Counted from the stretch's first letter, positions 1 through 8,577 are shown. The stretch: DNA of 64,000 nucleotides from Orrella dioscoreae (GCF_900089455.2 NZ_LT907988.1:3410001-3474000), one strand, 5' to 3'. A program made the numbers and translations. Notes: generated by a model not told the origin, from the sequence alone.

Positions 1-62
1 GCCGAGCCCGATAAATACCGCCTGACTACCCTGAGCTTGAACTGCTCGTCGTACTTCGCCAT
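1..62 (-). CDS. IS3-family transposase OrfA, N-terminal fragment
   Basis: Twenty codons are visible, running off the window edge. They read MAKYDEQFKLRVVRRYLSGS, the start of an IS3-family OrfA: a short basic helix-turn-helix protein that binds the element ends and is normally joined to the OrfB DDE integrase by a -1 frameshift. The ATG is at 62. The pattern (aromatic-acidic-EQFK followed by a basic VV helix) is common in IS150/IS407-like OrfA proteins. OrfB and the frameshift site are outside the window, so activity cannot be judged. Confidence 0.7.
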   Translation of the reverse strand, partial: MAKYDEQFKLRVVRRYLSGS

Positions 63-64
63 GC

Positions 65-105
65 AAAAACCCCCGAAGATTGGATTTCGTCCAACTTTCG
101 GGGGT
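65..105 (-). terminator. Rho-independent terminator inside the IS end
   Basis: On the minus strand a stem ACCCCCGAA / TTCGGGGGT, extended by a partly paired TTGGA / TCCAA segment, is followed directly by TTTTT. It lies between the terminal repeat and the transposase ATG. In this orientation it would stop transcription arriving from the adjacent Bug gene, so it may serve both as that gene's terminator and as a shield of the transposase from outside transcription. Confidence 0.6.
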
Positions 106-145
106 CAGTTCAAGCGGCGGCCTTTCCTTGTGCATGCCAAGGCAA

Positions 146-1186
146 TCAATCGATCCGGGCGCCGGAGGCGCGCACGACCTCGCCCCATTTCTTCACTTCG
201 CTCTCCACCAGTTGGCTGTATTGCTTCCTGTCGGTGAGCGTGGGAATGACTAGCCCCACGGCGGTCAGGCGCTCCTGGATACGCGGTGACTGCATCGCCG
301 TGCGCGTGGCGTCGAAAAGTCTCTGCGCCACGTCCTCCGGCAAGCCCGCCGGCGCGCTCAGGCCGAACCAGTATTCGGACGAGAAACCGGGATAACCGCT
401 TTCCGCCACGGTGGGCGTGTCGGGGAAGGCCGGATTGCGCTCGGCGCTCCCGATGGCCAGGGCCTTGAGCTTGCCGGCGCGCACGTGCGGCAGCACCGTA
501 TCCTGGTTCAGGAACAGGGTATCCACCCGGCCTGCCAGCACATCGTTGATGGCGGCCGCGCCGCCGTTGTAGGGCACGTGCATCAGGTCCAGCTTGGCGC
601 GCATCTTCAGCATCTCCATGCCCAGGTGGCCGGACGTGCCATTGCCCGACGACGCGTGCGAATACTTGCCCGGCGACTTGCGTACCATATCCTGGAACGC
701 CTCGAAATCCTTGGCCGCGAATGTCGGCGAAGTCACCAGCACATCCGAGCCGAAAGCCAGGATGGCGATCTGCTCCAACTGCTCCAGCCGATAGGGCAGC
801 TTGCTGTAGAGCGCCGGGTTGGTGGCGATACCCACGCCCGAGACCAGCAGCGTGTAGCCGTCGGGCCGCGCATTCGTGACATAGGCGGTGCCGATATTGC
901 TGTTGGCCCCGCCTTTGTTCTCGACCACGACCGTGGTCTCCAGGATCTTGCCCAGTTCCTCCGCCAGCATGCGGCCGATGAAGTCCGTGCCCCCACCGGC
1001 AGGGAACGGCACCACCAGGCTGATCGGCTTGCCTGCCGGATACACGGGGGCGGCAATGGCAGGGCCCGCCGCCAGCAGGCCCGCGCACAGCGCGGGCAGC
1101 ACAGCCTTGATCACCGCGCGGCGCAAGGTGGAAAAACGCGAGGAAACGACGTGCGCCGGATGGCGCGGACTGCGTGCTGCATGCAT
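146..1186 (-). CDS. Bug-family tripartite tricarboxylate transporter substrate-binding protein
   Basis: Periplasmic solute receptor of the Bug (TctC-like) family, which captures carboxylates and similar small organic acids. About 346 residues. A basic N-terminus and a hydrophobic stretch ending AGPAIA before APVYP give a signal peptide of about 45 residues. Family hallmarks are VVPFPAGGGTD just after the mature start and MHVPYNGGAAA in the second lobe. The frame stays open to a TTG at 1228, but the ATG at 1186 is preceded by AAGGGA, so I start there. The gene is divergent from nothing and followed by a LysR gene on the same strand. No TctA/TctB membrane subunits are nearby, as is usual for the expanded Bug sets of Bordetella relatives. 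Ligand unknown. Confidence 0.88.
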   Translation of the reverse strand: MHAARSPRHPAHVVSSRFSTLRRAVIKAVLPALCAGLLAAGPAIAAPVYPAGKPISLVVPFPAGGGTDFIGRMLAEELGKILETTVVVENKGGANSNIGTAYVTNARPDGYTLLVSGVGIATNPALYSKLPYRLEQLEQIAILAFGSDVLVTSPTFAAKDFEAFQDMVRKSPGKYSHASSGNGTSGHLGMEMLKMRAKLDLMHVPYNGGAAAINDVLAGRVDTLFLNQDTVLPHVRAGKLKALAIGSAERNPAFPDTPTVAESGYPGFSSEYWFGLSAPAGLPEDVAQRLFDATRTAMQSPRIQERLTAVGLVIPTLTDRKQYSQLVESEVKKWGEVVRASGARID

Positions 1187-1370
1187 GGCTGGATTCCCTT
1201 GATTTATCGATTGGTCTTTGAAAAGCAAGGAAAAATTAGCACGCAGGCTTTCGGCTCACGTAATCAAAAATAGCCCGCCAATTGAAAGATTCCGCTTATC
1301 AGGAAAGACCCGCAGAGGCGGGATTTCCTCTCGCACAACGACCGCTCCATCGCCATGCCTGCCCGCACAA

Positions 1371-2264
1371 TCAGTCGATCGCAGCGGACTCGATCCCCGC
1401 CACGCGGCCCAGGAAGGCGTCGAGCGCCGGATTGTCGTGCCGGCTGCGCCACGCCAGGTAGATGTCGGCATGCAGGTCCTTGTCGGCCAGGGGGCGGAAC
1501 ACCACGCCCTCCAGCCGCAACTCGCGCGCCGAGGCCGGGACGATGGCCATGCCCAGCCCGGCACGCACCAGCGCCAGCACGGTATGCGTCTGCCCCGCGC
1601 TCTGCACGAAGGCCGGCTGCACGTCGGCCAGTTCCAGTGCCCCCACCACGCGGTCATGGAAGTACTTGCCCTCGGTCGGGGAATACAGCACGAACGGCTG
1701 CCGGTGCAGGCCTTGCAGCGGAATCTGGTTCAACACCGCCATCGGATGCGTGTCGGCCAGCGCCACCAGCAAAGGCTCGCGCTGCATGAGGTATTTGTTC
1801 AGGCCTGATTGCTGCGGCAACGCGCGGGTCAGCACCGCATCCAGTTCGCCCGCCACCAGGTGGCGGGCCAGCTCGGGCGTCACCATCTCGCGCAGCAGCA
1901 CTTCCACGTCGGGCAGCAGTTGGCGCGAGCGCACCACCAGGTCAGGCATCAACCGGTAGCTGGCCACCGCGGTGAAGCCCAGGGTGATGCGGCCCGCCCC
2001 GCCGGAGGACGCCCGTCGGGCATTGCGCGCGGCGCGCTGGGAATATTCCAGCAGATAACGCGCGTCGCGCAGGAAGCTGCGGCCCGCCGTGGTCAGGCTG
2101 ACCTGCCGGCTGTTGCGCTCCAGCAGCAGCGTGCCCAGTTGCTGCTCCAGCAACTGGATCTGGCGGCTGAGCGGCGGCTGCGTCATGCCCAGCCGTTTCG
2201 CGGCGCGGCCGAAGTGCAGTTCCTCCGCCACCACCGCGAAACACGCCAGTTGCCTCAACTCCAT
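1371..2264 (-). CDS. LysR-family transcriptional regulator
   Basis: About 297 residues. The N-terminal winged helix-turn-helix (residues 1-60, MELRQLACF through LLLERNSRQVSLT) is a standard LysR DNA-binding domain, and the remainder is the periplasmic-binding-protein-like effector domain. An upstream in-frame ATG at 2291 exists, but the ATG at 2264 follows GAGGGGA at good spacing and starts at the family-typical MEL. It is divergent from the Bug receptor and D-2-hydroxyacid dehydrogenase genes at 2493-4528. LysR regulators commonly control the divergent neighbour, so it probably regulates uptake and metabolism of an organic acid. The ligand is not predictable. Confidence 0.9.
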   Translation of the reverse strand: MELRQLACFAVVAEELHFGRAAKRLGMTQPPLSRQIQLLEQQLGTLLLERNSRQVSLTTAGRSFLRDARYLLEYSQRAARNARRASSGGAGRITLGFTAVASYRLMPDLVVRSRQLLPDVEVLLREMVTPELARHLVAGELDAVLTRALPQQSGLNKYLMQREPLLVALADTHPMAVLNQIPLQGLHRQPFVLYSPTEGKYFHDRVVGALELADVQPAFVQSAGQTHTVLALVRAGLGMAIVPASARELRLEGVVFRPLADKDLHADIYLAWRSRHDNPALDAFLGRVAGIESAAID

Positions 2265-2492
2265 CGCCTGTCCCCTCATCGCCAGGTCCATGGCGCCCGG
2301 CGATTCAATTTTTATATTGGTTGATGTTATTTATAGCTCCAATGCGGAATGCCGGAACGTCTCTCCCTATACTTTTTTTCACCCCCGCCCTGGCCCGCGC
2401 GCCATGGAGACGGGCCGCGGACCGGCGCGCAGCACCGGTCTCCGAGACAACAGCCGCCCCAGGCGGCGCGTTCCTTCCTTATAAGAGAGACA
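2265..2492. promoter_or_regulatory. Divergent LysR / Bug intergenic control region
   Basis: This 228-base gap between the divergent start codons contains the only AT-rich patch nearby (about 2308-2340, with TATATT and TTATTTATA). The patch is the likely site of both promoters and of LysR binding. I do not see a clean T-N11-A box that I would defend. Confidence 0.45.
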
Positions 2493-3488
2493 ATGATGGA
2501 GACAAGCCATTCAACCTGCTTCCGCCGCCGCCTGCTGGGCGCGGCCCTGACCATGTGTGCCTTATTCGCCGCGCCGGGCCAAGCCGCCTCGGACTTCCCC
2601 AACCGCCCCGTCTCCGTGCTCGTGCCCTTCTCGCCCGGCGGCGGCACTGACATCTCGGCACGGTTGCTGGCCACCAAGCTGAGCCAGACCACCGGCCAGT
2701 CCTTCATCGTCGAGAACCGGCCCGGCGCCGCCGGCCAGATCGCGGCCGACGCAGTCGCGCGCGCCAAGCCCGACGGCTACACGCTGCTGTTCGCCAACTC
2801 GGGCATGCTGGCCATCAACCCCTGGCTCTACAAGCTGACGAGCGACCCGGAGAAGGCCTACGCGCCGGTCTCGATGTTCTCGGACCTGCCCTTCGTGCTG
2901 GTGGTCTCGCCCAACGTCAAGGCCAAGACCGTCGCCGAACTCATCGCCCAGGCCAAGGCCGAGCCCAGCACGCTGACCTTCGCCAGCTCGGGCTCGGGCG
3001 GCGCGCCGCACCTGGCCGGCGAGATCTTCCAGGAGGCCGCTGGCGTGCAATTGATGCACGTGCCCTACAAGGGTGGCGGCCCGGCCATGACCGACCTGAT
3101 GGCGGGCCACGTGGACATGCTGTTCGCCTCGGTGCTGGAAACCGTCTCCCATGTGAAATCCGGCAAGCTGCGCGCCCTGGCCGTGACCGGCGCGCAGCGC
3201 TCGCCCACGCTGCCCGACGTGCCGACGCTGGACGAGCTGGGCCTGAAGAACGCGCAGACCCAGTCCTGGACCGCCGTGCTGGCCCCGGCGGGCACCCCCA
3301 AGGAAGTCGTCGAGAAGCTGGCCGCCTGGGTGCGCGAAGCCGCCGACGCCCCCGACGTGCGGGAAACCCTGCAGGCGCAGGGCGCCGTGGCCCACGGCTC
3401 CACGCCACAGGATCTCTCGCGCATTGCCAGCGAAGACCGTGCGCGCTACGGCGACATCATCAAGGCCCGCAACCTGAAGGTCGAATAA
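2493..3488 (+). CDS. Bug-family tripartite tricarboxylate transporter substrate-binding protein
   Basis: Second Bug receptor, 331 residues. The signal peptide runs through the arginine-containing N-region and a hydrophobic core ending APGQAA, followed by SDFPNRPV. Family motifs are VLVPFSPGGGTD and LMHVPYKGGGPAMTDLMAGHVD. The open frame extends upstream to 2349, but ATGATG at 2493-2498 follows AAGAGAGA, which fixes the start. It lies opposite the LysR gene and 80 bases before a D-2-hydroxyacid dehydrogenase on the same strand. The pair may therefore import and oxidise or reduce a 2-hydroxy or 2-keto acid. That link is inferred from gene order only. Confidence 0.9.
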   Translation: MMETSHSTCFRRRLLGAALTMCALFAAPGQAASDFPNRPVSVLVPFSPGGGTDISARLLATKLSQTTGQSFIVENRPGAAGQIAADAVARAKPDGYTLLFANSGMLAINPWLYKLTSDPEKAYAPVSMFSDLPFVLVVSPNVKAKTVAELIAQAKAEPSTLTFASSGSGGAPHLAGEIFQEAAGVQLMHVPYKGGGPAMTDLMAGHVDMLFASVLETVSHVKSGKLRALAVTGAQRSPTLPDVPTLDELGLKNAQTQSWTAVLAPAGTPKEVVEKLAAWVREAADAPDVRETLQAQGAVAHGSTPQDLSRIASEDRARYGDIIKARNLKVE

Positions 3489-3568
3489 CGACACCCGGCA
3501 AGACACCCCCCAAAGCAGTCCCCCGGCGGGCCGCCACCAGGCGGCCCGCCTCGTTTCCTGGAGCAAGC

Positions 3569-4528
3569 ATGTCGCAGCAGTCACTTCCCGGCCTGTGGAT
3601 GGCCGGCCCCCTGGCCCCGGATCTCGTGGCCAGGATCGAACCCCAGTACCAGATCCATCGCGGCTGGGAAATCAAGGATGTGCCCGCCTACCTGCGCGAG
3701 CACGGCGCGGGCATCCGCGGCATCGCCACCAGCGGCCGCTTCGGCGCGCGCCGCGACCTCATCGAATCGCTGCCCGCGCTGGAAGCCATCATCAGCTATG
3801 GCGTGGGCTACGACCCCATCGACATCGACGCCGCGCGCGAACGCGGCGTGGTGGTCAGCAATACGCCGGGCGTGCTGGACGCCTGCGTGGCAGACACGGC
3901 GCTGGCCCTGCTGCTGTCGGTGTCGCGCCGCATCTGCGAAGCCGACCGCTACGTGCGCGGCGGCCACTGGCCGCTGAAAGGCAATTTCGCGCTGGGCCAC
4001 AGCATGAAGGGCAAGCGCTGCGGCATCGTCGGCCTGGGCGGCATCGGCCTGCAGATCGCCAGCCGCGCCGAAGCCTTCGGCATGACGATCTCGTATCACA
4101 ACCGCCGCGCCCGCAACGACGTGCCTGCACGCTATGACTACGCCGCCAGCGTGCCGGACCTGGCGCGCGACAGCGACTACCTGGTGCTGGCGATCCCCGG
4201 CGGCAATGCCACGAAGCACCTCGTCAACGCGGAAGTGCTGCAGGCGCTGGGGGCCGATGGCTACCTGATCAACGTGGCCCGCGGCACCGTGGTCGACGAG
4301 CAGGCGCTGATCCAGGCCTTGCAGGCCGGCACGATCGCCGGCGCCGGCCTGGACGTGTTCGAGCACGAACCCGAGGTGCCCGCCGCGCTGCGCGAGCTGG
4401 ACCAGGTCGTGCTGCTGCCGCACATCGGCAGCGGCACGCACGAAACCCGCCAGGCCATGGCGGACCTGTTCATCGAGAACCTGCACGCCTGGTTCGGCGA
4501 AAAGCGCCTGGTCACGCAGGTGGTGTGA
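3569..4528 (+). CDS. NAD(P)-dependent D-2-hydroxyacid dehydrogenase (hydroxypyruvate/glyoxylate reductase type)
   Basis: A 319-residue cytoplasmic oxidoreductase of the D-isomer-specific 2-hydroxyacid dehydrogenase family. The Rossmann dinucleotide motif GIVGLGGIG is at residues 152-160. The catalytic triad is visible as Arg238 in NVARG, Glu267 in DVFEHEP and His285 in LLPHIGSGT. Length and layout match GhrB/GyaR-like enzymes that interconvert glyoxylate or hydroxypyruvate and their hydroxyacids. An aromatic-dinucleotide preference cannot be read with confidence. It shares a strand and probably a transcript with the upstream Bug receptor and is followed by a strong terminator. Exact substrate unknown. 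Confidence 0.9.
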   Translation: MSQQSLPGLWMAGPLAPDLVARIEPQYQIHRGWEIKDVPAYLREHGAGIRGIATSGRFGARRDLIESLPALEAIISYGVGYDPIDIDAARERGVVVSNTPGVLDACVADTALALLLSVSRRICEADRYVRGGHWPLKGNFALGHSMKGKRCGIVGLGGIGLQIASRAEAFGMTISYHNRRARNDVPARYDYAASVPDLARDSDYLVLAIPGGNATKHLVNAEVLQALGADGYLINVARGTVVDEQALIQALQAGTIAGAGLDVFEHEPEVPAALRELDQVVLLPHIGSGTHETRQAMADLFIENLHAWFGEKRLVTQVV

Positions 4529-4548
4529 GCCCTCGCAGTCGCCGCATC

Positions 4549-4591
4549 GGGCAGGGAAAAGCGGGATTTTCACCCCGCCTTTTCCCTGCCC
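4549..4591 (+). terminator. Strong hairpin terminator after the dehydrogenase gene
   Basis: A stem of about 17 base pairs is formed by GGGCAGGGAAAAGCGGG and its near-perfect complement ending at 4591. The 3' arm carries a TTTT run inside it rather than after it. It begins 20 bases past the stop codon and ends the Bug receptor-dehydrogenase transcript. Confidence 0.7.
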
Positions 4592-4894
4592 GGGGACGGA
4601 AAAAGCCACGTCGGCCGACCCATACAACCGTACCGATCTGCCCCATATCTCCGCTCATCACAAAACATCACGCATTTATTTCACGGATTCGGGAGGTTTT
4701 AACAACTTGATACCATTGTTTGGTTAAGCGTACCTTTCGATACATGACTCTTACCTGGCAGGTCCGCACAATGCCCGGGCGGCTGCCTCGCTGTTCCACC
4801 TCTCCACGAAAGGCGATGGAACCACCGGCGCCGTCCCACCCATCCAATAGACATCGTCCCGCATAACGGCGACGAGCAAACGGGGCACGCAGCT
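4592..4894 (+). promoter_or_regulatory. Upstream region of the chemoreceptor gene
   Basis: No gene is visible. The region is locally AT-rich around 4660-4740, the probable promoter site, and GC-rich after that. I could not identify a convincing FliA (sigma-28) promoter, although chemoreceptor genes often have one. Confidence 0.4.
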
Positions 4895-6550
4895 ATGACC
4901 AACCGGCTTCCTCCTTTCCCCTGGCTACGCAACATCACCATCCGCAAGATCGTGCTGGGCGTCCTGCTTCTCATCAGCCTGCTGATCGCGGGCCTGTCGG
5001 CGCTCAGCATCCAGGCCCTGCGGACCGCAGGCACTTCGCTCGATACCAGCCACCTGCTGGTACGCGAGATAACCGAACTCTCCAAGGCCAATGACCAGAT
5101 CATGCGCGCGCGCCTGCGCCTGGGCAGGCAGATGGAATACCTCGAGGCAGGCGCCGCCAACGAGGCCGCCAGCGAAGGCGCGTCCGTCGAGCAGGCGCTG
5201 GCACTCGCCCGCCAGCATTTCGACCGATACCGCGACTACGTTGCCCAGCACGACGCCGACGGCGTGGCGCAACCGCTGGACCGCGCTTTCGACGCCTTGT
5301 TGACGCAAGGGTTGGCGCCCTTGCGCCAGTACCTGGCCAACAACGACGCGCGCGGCTACCGCCAGCACAACCTGCAGGCCGTGGTGGGACTGAGCCGTGG
5401 TTTCGGCGAAGCGATGGCGGCCTATGAAAACTATGCCGACCGCCACGAGTCCGCGCTCATCGACGAGTCCAGCGCCAGCCGCGGCGCCGCCATCACGGCC
5501 ATCGCCGCGATCCTCGCCATCTGCCTGGCCGTGCTGTTCCTGGCCGACCGCTACATCGTGCATTACGTGCGCCGCCCCCTGGAGGTCGTGCGCGGCCACT
5601 TCCAGCGCATCGCTGCGGGCGATCTCACCGCACGCATCACGCCTTTCGGCGACAACTGCGTCGGCCAGCTGATGCCGCCCCTGCGCGACATGCAGGCCAG
5701 CCTGGCCCGCACCGTCGGCCAGATCCGCCATGGCGTTGACGAGATCCATGTCGGCGCCGCCGAGATCACCGCAGGCAACAACGACCTGTCGCGCCGCACC
5801 GAAGAGCAGGCTGCCGCGCTGGAAGAGACGGCCGCCAGCATGGAACAACAGGCGGCCACCGTGCGCCAGAACGCCGACAACGCCGCGCAGGCCGACCAGC
5901 TGGCCCGCCGGGCCTCCGAGGTGGCGCGGGCCGGCGGCGACACGATGGAACGGGTCGTCGCCTCGATGCAGCAGATTTCCGACGGCGCGCGCCGCATCAC
6001 CGACATCGTCGGCGTCATCGACAGCATCGCGTTCCAGACCAACATCCTGGCCTTGAATGCCGCCGTGGAAGCCGCCCGCGCCGGCCAGCAGGGCCGCGGA
6101 TTCGCCGTGGTGGCGACCGAGGTGCGCGCGCTGGCACAGCGCAGCGCCATCGCCGCCAAGGAGATCAAGACACTGATCGAGTCCTCCAACGACAGCGTGC
6201 AAGCCGGCTCCCAGGAGGTCGAGCAGGCCGGCCAGACCATGCAGCAACTGCTGGCCTCGGTGCACCAGGTCAGCGGCGTCGTCGGCGAAATCAGCGCCGC
6301 CTCGGCCGAGCAGACCAGCGGCATCGAGCAGGTGAACATCGCCGTCTCGCAGATGGACGTCAACACCCAGCGCAACGCCGCGCTGGTCGAACAGGCCGCC
6401 GCCGCCGCGGCATCGCTGGAGGCCCAGGCACGGCAACTGCAGCAGGCCGTGTCCGCGTTCACCGTCAGCGAAGGGGAAGTGATAGAGCTTGGCGGCGCCA
6501 CGCTCGGGAACAGCCAGCACGGCACGGAAAAGCTGGCGTACGCCGGCTGA
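4895..6550 (+). CDS. Methyl-accepting chemotaxis protein (TarH-type)
   Basis: Inner-membrane chemoreceptor, 551 residues. Transmembrane helix 1 is at about 18-40. A four-helix-bundle periplasmic ligand domain of the Tar type follows to about 195, then transmembrane helix 2 (about 196-217), a HAMP linker and the cytoplasmic signalling hairpin. Its tip reads [22 protein letters not shown] and later [17 protein letters not shown], the near-invariant CheA/CheW contact region. It is paralogous to the receptor at 39722-41422. There is no C-terminal NWETF-type pentapeptide. The last 20 or so residues differ from the paralogue, and immediately after the stop codon comes the remnant of a toxin gene. 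The natural 3' end may therefore have been lost in a deletion. Ligand unknown. Confidence 0.9.
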   Translation: MTNRLPPFPWLRNITIRKIVLGVLLLISLLIAGLSALSIQALRTAGTSLDTSHLLVREITELSKANDQIMRARLRLGRQMEYLEAGAANEAASEGASVEQALALARQHFDRYRDYVAQHDADGVAQPLDRAFDALLTQGLAPLRQYLANNDARGYRQHNLQAVVGLSRGFGEAMAAYENYADRHESALIDESSASRGAAITAIAAILAICLAVLFLADRYIVHYVRRPLEVVRGHFQRIAAGDLTARITPFGDNCVGQLMPPLRDMQASLARTVGQIRHGVDEIHVGAAEITAGNNDLSRRTEEQAAALEETAASMEQQAATVRQNADNAAQADQLARRASEVARAGGDTMERVVASMQQISDGARRITDIVGVIDSIAFQTNILALNAAVEAARAGQQGRGFAVVATEVRALAQRSAIAAKEIKTLIESSNDSVQAGSQEVEQAGQTMQQLLASVHQVSGVVGEISAASAEQTSGIEQVNIAVSQMDVNTQRNAALVEQAAAAAASLEAQARQLQQAVSAFTVSEGEVIELGGATLGNSQHGTEKLAYAG

Positions 6551-6558
6551 ACCAGGCG

Positions 6559-6768
6559 CGGGTCCAGCGCCTGGCCCTTGGCAATCCAGGCGACCATCGC
6601 GGACTGCAGCACGGTGTGAAAGAGTTGCGCATCCATGTCGGACCTGGATATCGCGTCTATTACACCGAGCGCGATACCAACACCCTCGTGGTTCTGCTTG
6701 CGGGCGGGGACAAATCGACGCAGCAGGCAGATATCGCGCTGGCCTATCTGCTGGCAACAAGCCTGTGA
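6559..6768 (+). pseudogene. HigB/RelE-like toxin, 5'-truncated remnant
   Basis: In the frame ending at the TGA of 6766-6768, about 70 codons read as the C-terminal two thirds of a Gp49/HigB-type addiction toxin: RLALGNPGD, VKELRIHVGPGYRVYY and LLAGGDKSTQQADI are the family's conserved blocks. These proteins are mRNA interferases of about 100 residues. Here the frame continues upstream into the chemoreceptor's 3' end without an ATG, GTG or TTG at the expected position, so the N-terminal third is missing or unrecognisable. The intact antitoxin gene follows 56 bases downstream, in the toxin-first order usual for HigBA. I treat this as a dead toxin. Confidence 0.68.
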
Positions 6769-6824
6769 CCACGAAAGACCATTTCGCTCACATCCCCGAT
6801 TTGGCGTCAACGAAGGAACACAAC

Positions 6825-7118
6825 ATGCCCAAGACATCCACCCGCCCATACGACGTCGCCGAACATCTACGCACGCCAAGAGAAATGGCGCTGTATCTGG
6901 ATGCCTGCATCGAGGAAAGCGATGGCGATGCTGCCTTCATTGCCAAGGCGTTGGGAGATGTTGCACGTGCGCAGGGCATGAGCAAGGTGGCGCGGGAAAC
7001 AGGCTTATCGCGAGAGAGCCTCTACAAATCATTGTCCGGAGAGCGCGAACCCGACTTTTCCACGGTGCTGAAAGTCCTGAAAGCCTTGGGGATCCGCTTT
7101 CACGCCATCCCGGCCTGA
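6825..7118 (+). CDS. HigA-like addiction-module antidote protein (HTH)
   Basis: A 97-residue cytoplasmic helix-turn-helix protein of the 'probable addiction module antidote' family. The pattern runs LRTPREMALYLDACIEE, then FIAKALGDVARAQGMSKVA, then ETGLSRESLYKSLS (recognition helix) and VLKVLKALGIRF. The ATG at 6825 follows AAGGAA at suitable spacing. It lies just after the truncated HigB-like toxin and so appears to be an orphan antitoxin. It may persist as an autorepressor, as a protector against related toxins encoded elsewhere, or simply as decaying DNA. A terminator follows. Confidence 0.85.
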   Translation: MPKTSTRPYDVAEHLRTPREMALYLDACIEESDGDAAFIAKALGDVARAQGMSKVARETGLSRESLYKSLSGEREPDFSTVLKVLKALGIRFHAIPA

Positions 7119-7205
7119 AGACGTTTATCTCTTCATTACTCCTGGGTTCTCTCCCGCTCCTCCTGCATCGCCCGGCTCACCTTACTATCTCGCAATCTTT
7201 CCATT

Positions 7206-7238
7206 GCCCGCGGGGACGACCCCGCAGACGGGCTTTTT
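7206..7238 (+). terminator. Rho-independent terminator after the antidote gene
   Basis: GCCCG and CGGGC enclose a second stem CGGGG / CCCCG, and the structure is followed by TTTTT. It ends transcription of the toxin remnant and antidote gene. Confidence 0.7.
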
Positions 7239-7285
7239 CATCCGCCGGGACGGCCAGGAAGCTGGCATCCTGAAAGAGCGCATCC

Positions 7286-7867
7286 ATGCAGACCGACACG
7301 ACACCCCGCACGCTCCTCATCGAGATCCCCGGCTTGCGCTGGTCCAGCGACCAGGCGCGAACCGTCCGCCAACAGGCGGCCGGTGTCGTGCTGGATATCC
7401 TGACGGCTGTCGACGTCGACGAGACGTGGATATACACCGCGCTCGACAGCAAGGCGCCCGAACCCTTGCTGTCGGCATTGCGGGCCGCCATCGCCCAGGT
7501 GTCGCCGGGCCACGCAATCAGGCACCGCACATTGCAAGCCCTGACGACACTGGGCAATGCCGCCGACGGCAGGGCCCAGCCCTGGCACTACACCTCCCAG
7601 ACCGACATCCCTGCCGACACGGAAGCGGAGTTCAACCGATGGTTCGATGAAGAGCACCTGCCAGCCCTGGCCGGGCTCGACGGCACGGTGCATGCCTGCC
7701 GCTATCGCACCGACGGATCGCCACGCTACCTGGCCAGCTACGACCTGAAGACCCGCGACACGCAGGGCAGCCCCATCTGGCGCGCCGCCATCGACACCCC
7801 CTGGCGGGATCGCATGCACCCTCGGTTCGTCAATCCTCGCCGCGTCATGTTCCAGCGCCTGCCCTGA
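7286..7867 (+). CDS. Conserved hypothetical protein, two-lobed dimeric alpha/beta-barrel type
   Basis: 193 residues, no signal peptide or membrane segment. The C-terminal half contains EAEFNRWFDEEHLPALAGLDG followed by ACRYRTDGSPRYLASYDL. This is the pattern of small ferredoxin-like dimeric alpha/beta barrels (EthD or DUF4286-like proteins), in which an H-L-P helix leads into a YLA-YDL strand. The N-terminal half looks like a diverged second copy of the same fold (LLIEIPGL start). Such proteins are often accessory enzymes or monooxygenase-like proteins, but no catalytic residues can be assigned. It is a stand-alone gene with a hairpin after it. The fold call is tentative and the function unknown. 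Confidence 0.7.
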   Translation: MQTDTTPRTLLIEIPGLRWSSDQARTVRQQAAGVVLDILTAVDVDETWIYTALDSKAPEPLLSALRAAIAQVSPGHAIRHRTLQALTTLGNAADGRAQPWHYTSQTDIPADTEAEFNRWFDEEHLPALAGLDGTVHACRYRTDGSPRYLASYDLKTRDTQGSPIWRAAIDTPWRDRMHPRFVNPRRVMFQRLP

Positions 7868-7911
7868 GCAGCGCCATTTGCCTGGCTCGCAAGCGGAGCC
7901 AAGGCTGGCGC

Positions 7912-7930
7912 GGGTCACGCTTCGTGACCC
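7912..7930 (+). terminator. Possible weak terminator hairpin
   Basis: A perfect 8-bp stem GGGTCACG / CGTGACCC with a three-base loop lies 45 bases after the preceding stop codon. It has no clear U tract, only CCTCTT, so it could act as a transcript-end stabiliser instead. Confidence 0.4.
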
Positions 7931-8053
7931 CCTCTTACGTCATGGGTCCTTATGATGGCACTTGTGTTTCTCATGCCAGGAACACAGGTTCAAACCAGGT
8001 AGGCGTGCTGTCCTCGCGGGGAGCACAACGACCGCTCTGACGGAGAAAACCCG

Positions 8054-8419
8054 ATGGCCTATACAAGAACCACGGCGAAGAAGCTTCTCACCGCAACCGA
8101 ACTGGAAGTGTTCGATGCCGCCACGCCAGCAGGAATCAAGACGCTGACCAAACCGCAATTGCGCAGCAAGCTTGAACGCAGCCGCAAGCTGCGCGACAAG
8201 TACCGCGACCTTTTCCGCCGCCAGCGCCTGGCGCTGCGGGCCGAAGTGGGCAGCAAGGCCGGCACCAAGGGCAATGCCAACGAGCGCACCCGCCAGAAGG
8301 AAGAATTGCTTGGCGAGCTGGTCACGAAGTTCGAGGCGCGCATCGCGCAGATCGAGCAGACCGAAGACAAGGAATTCGCCAAGGCCTGCGCGGTTGCGGA
8401 AAAACGTTCCCGCGCCTGA
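8054..8419 (+). CDS. Small highly charged, helical hypothetical protein
   Basis: 121 residues, rich in Lys, Arg, Glu and Ala, with no signal peptide. From about residue 30 on it is predicted by eye to be one long amphipathic helix or coiled coil (KPQLRSKLERSRKLRDKYRD, then TRQKEELLGELVTKFEARIAQIEQ). The ATG follows GGAG at about ten bases. A strong stem-loop sits directly after the stop codon. I do not recognise a named family. Its composition would suit a nucleic-acid or ribosome-associated protein, but nothing shows this directly. It stands alone between unrelated small genes. Confidence 0.72.
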   Translation: MAYTRTTAKKLLTATELEVFDAATPAGIKTLTKPQLRSKLERSRKLRDKYRDLFRRQRLALRAEVGSKAGTKGNANERTRQKEELLGELVTKFEARIAQIEQTEDKEFAKACAVAEKRSRA

Positions 8420-8428
8420 CCTGCGTCA

Positions 8429-8457
8429 GCCCGCCCGCGCTCACGAAGTGGGCGGGC
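8429..8457 (+). terminator. Hairpin terminator
   Basis: An 8-bp stem GCCCGCCC / GGGCGGGC with a 13-base loop begins ten bases after the stop codon of the charged protein. Only a weak pyrimidine tract follows. Confidence 0.5.
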
Positions 8458-8577
8458 GCTCTCGTCTTCAGCAACCGACAAACTATTTACAAGCCGCCAC
8501 ACCTGTGGCGTAGATCGCTAACATCCCTGGCGTAGCATCATCCAGAAACGTTCAACGGCAAACGAAGCAGGACACCC

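Larger units (their letters stand above)
1..107 (-). mobile_element. IS3-family insertion sequence, left end (partial)
   Basis: Read on the minus strand, the element begins at 107 with TGACCCCCGAAAGTTGGAC, which has the TG start and GTTGGAC core typical of IS3-family terminal inverted repeats. A transposase start codon follows 45 bases inside, at 62. The rest of the element lies outside the window, so its other end, target duplication and completeness cannot be judged. It sits only 38 bases beyond the stop codon of the neighbouring Bug receptor gene and leaves that gene intact. The family call rests on the terminal motif and on the first 20 residues of the transposase. Confidence 0.72.

Noticed and set aside
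4895-6550. Chemoreceptor as part of a chemotaxis operon
   Set aside because: No che, fli or mot genes are adjacent to either receptor in the window; they are scattered receptors.
4925-6772. A 615-codon minus-strand frame opposite the chemoreceptor
   Set aside because: Antisense shadow of a repetitive coiled-coil gene; no domain, no ribosome binding site.
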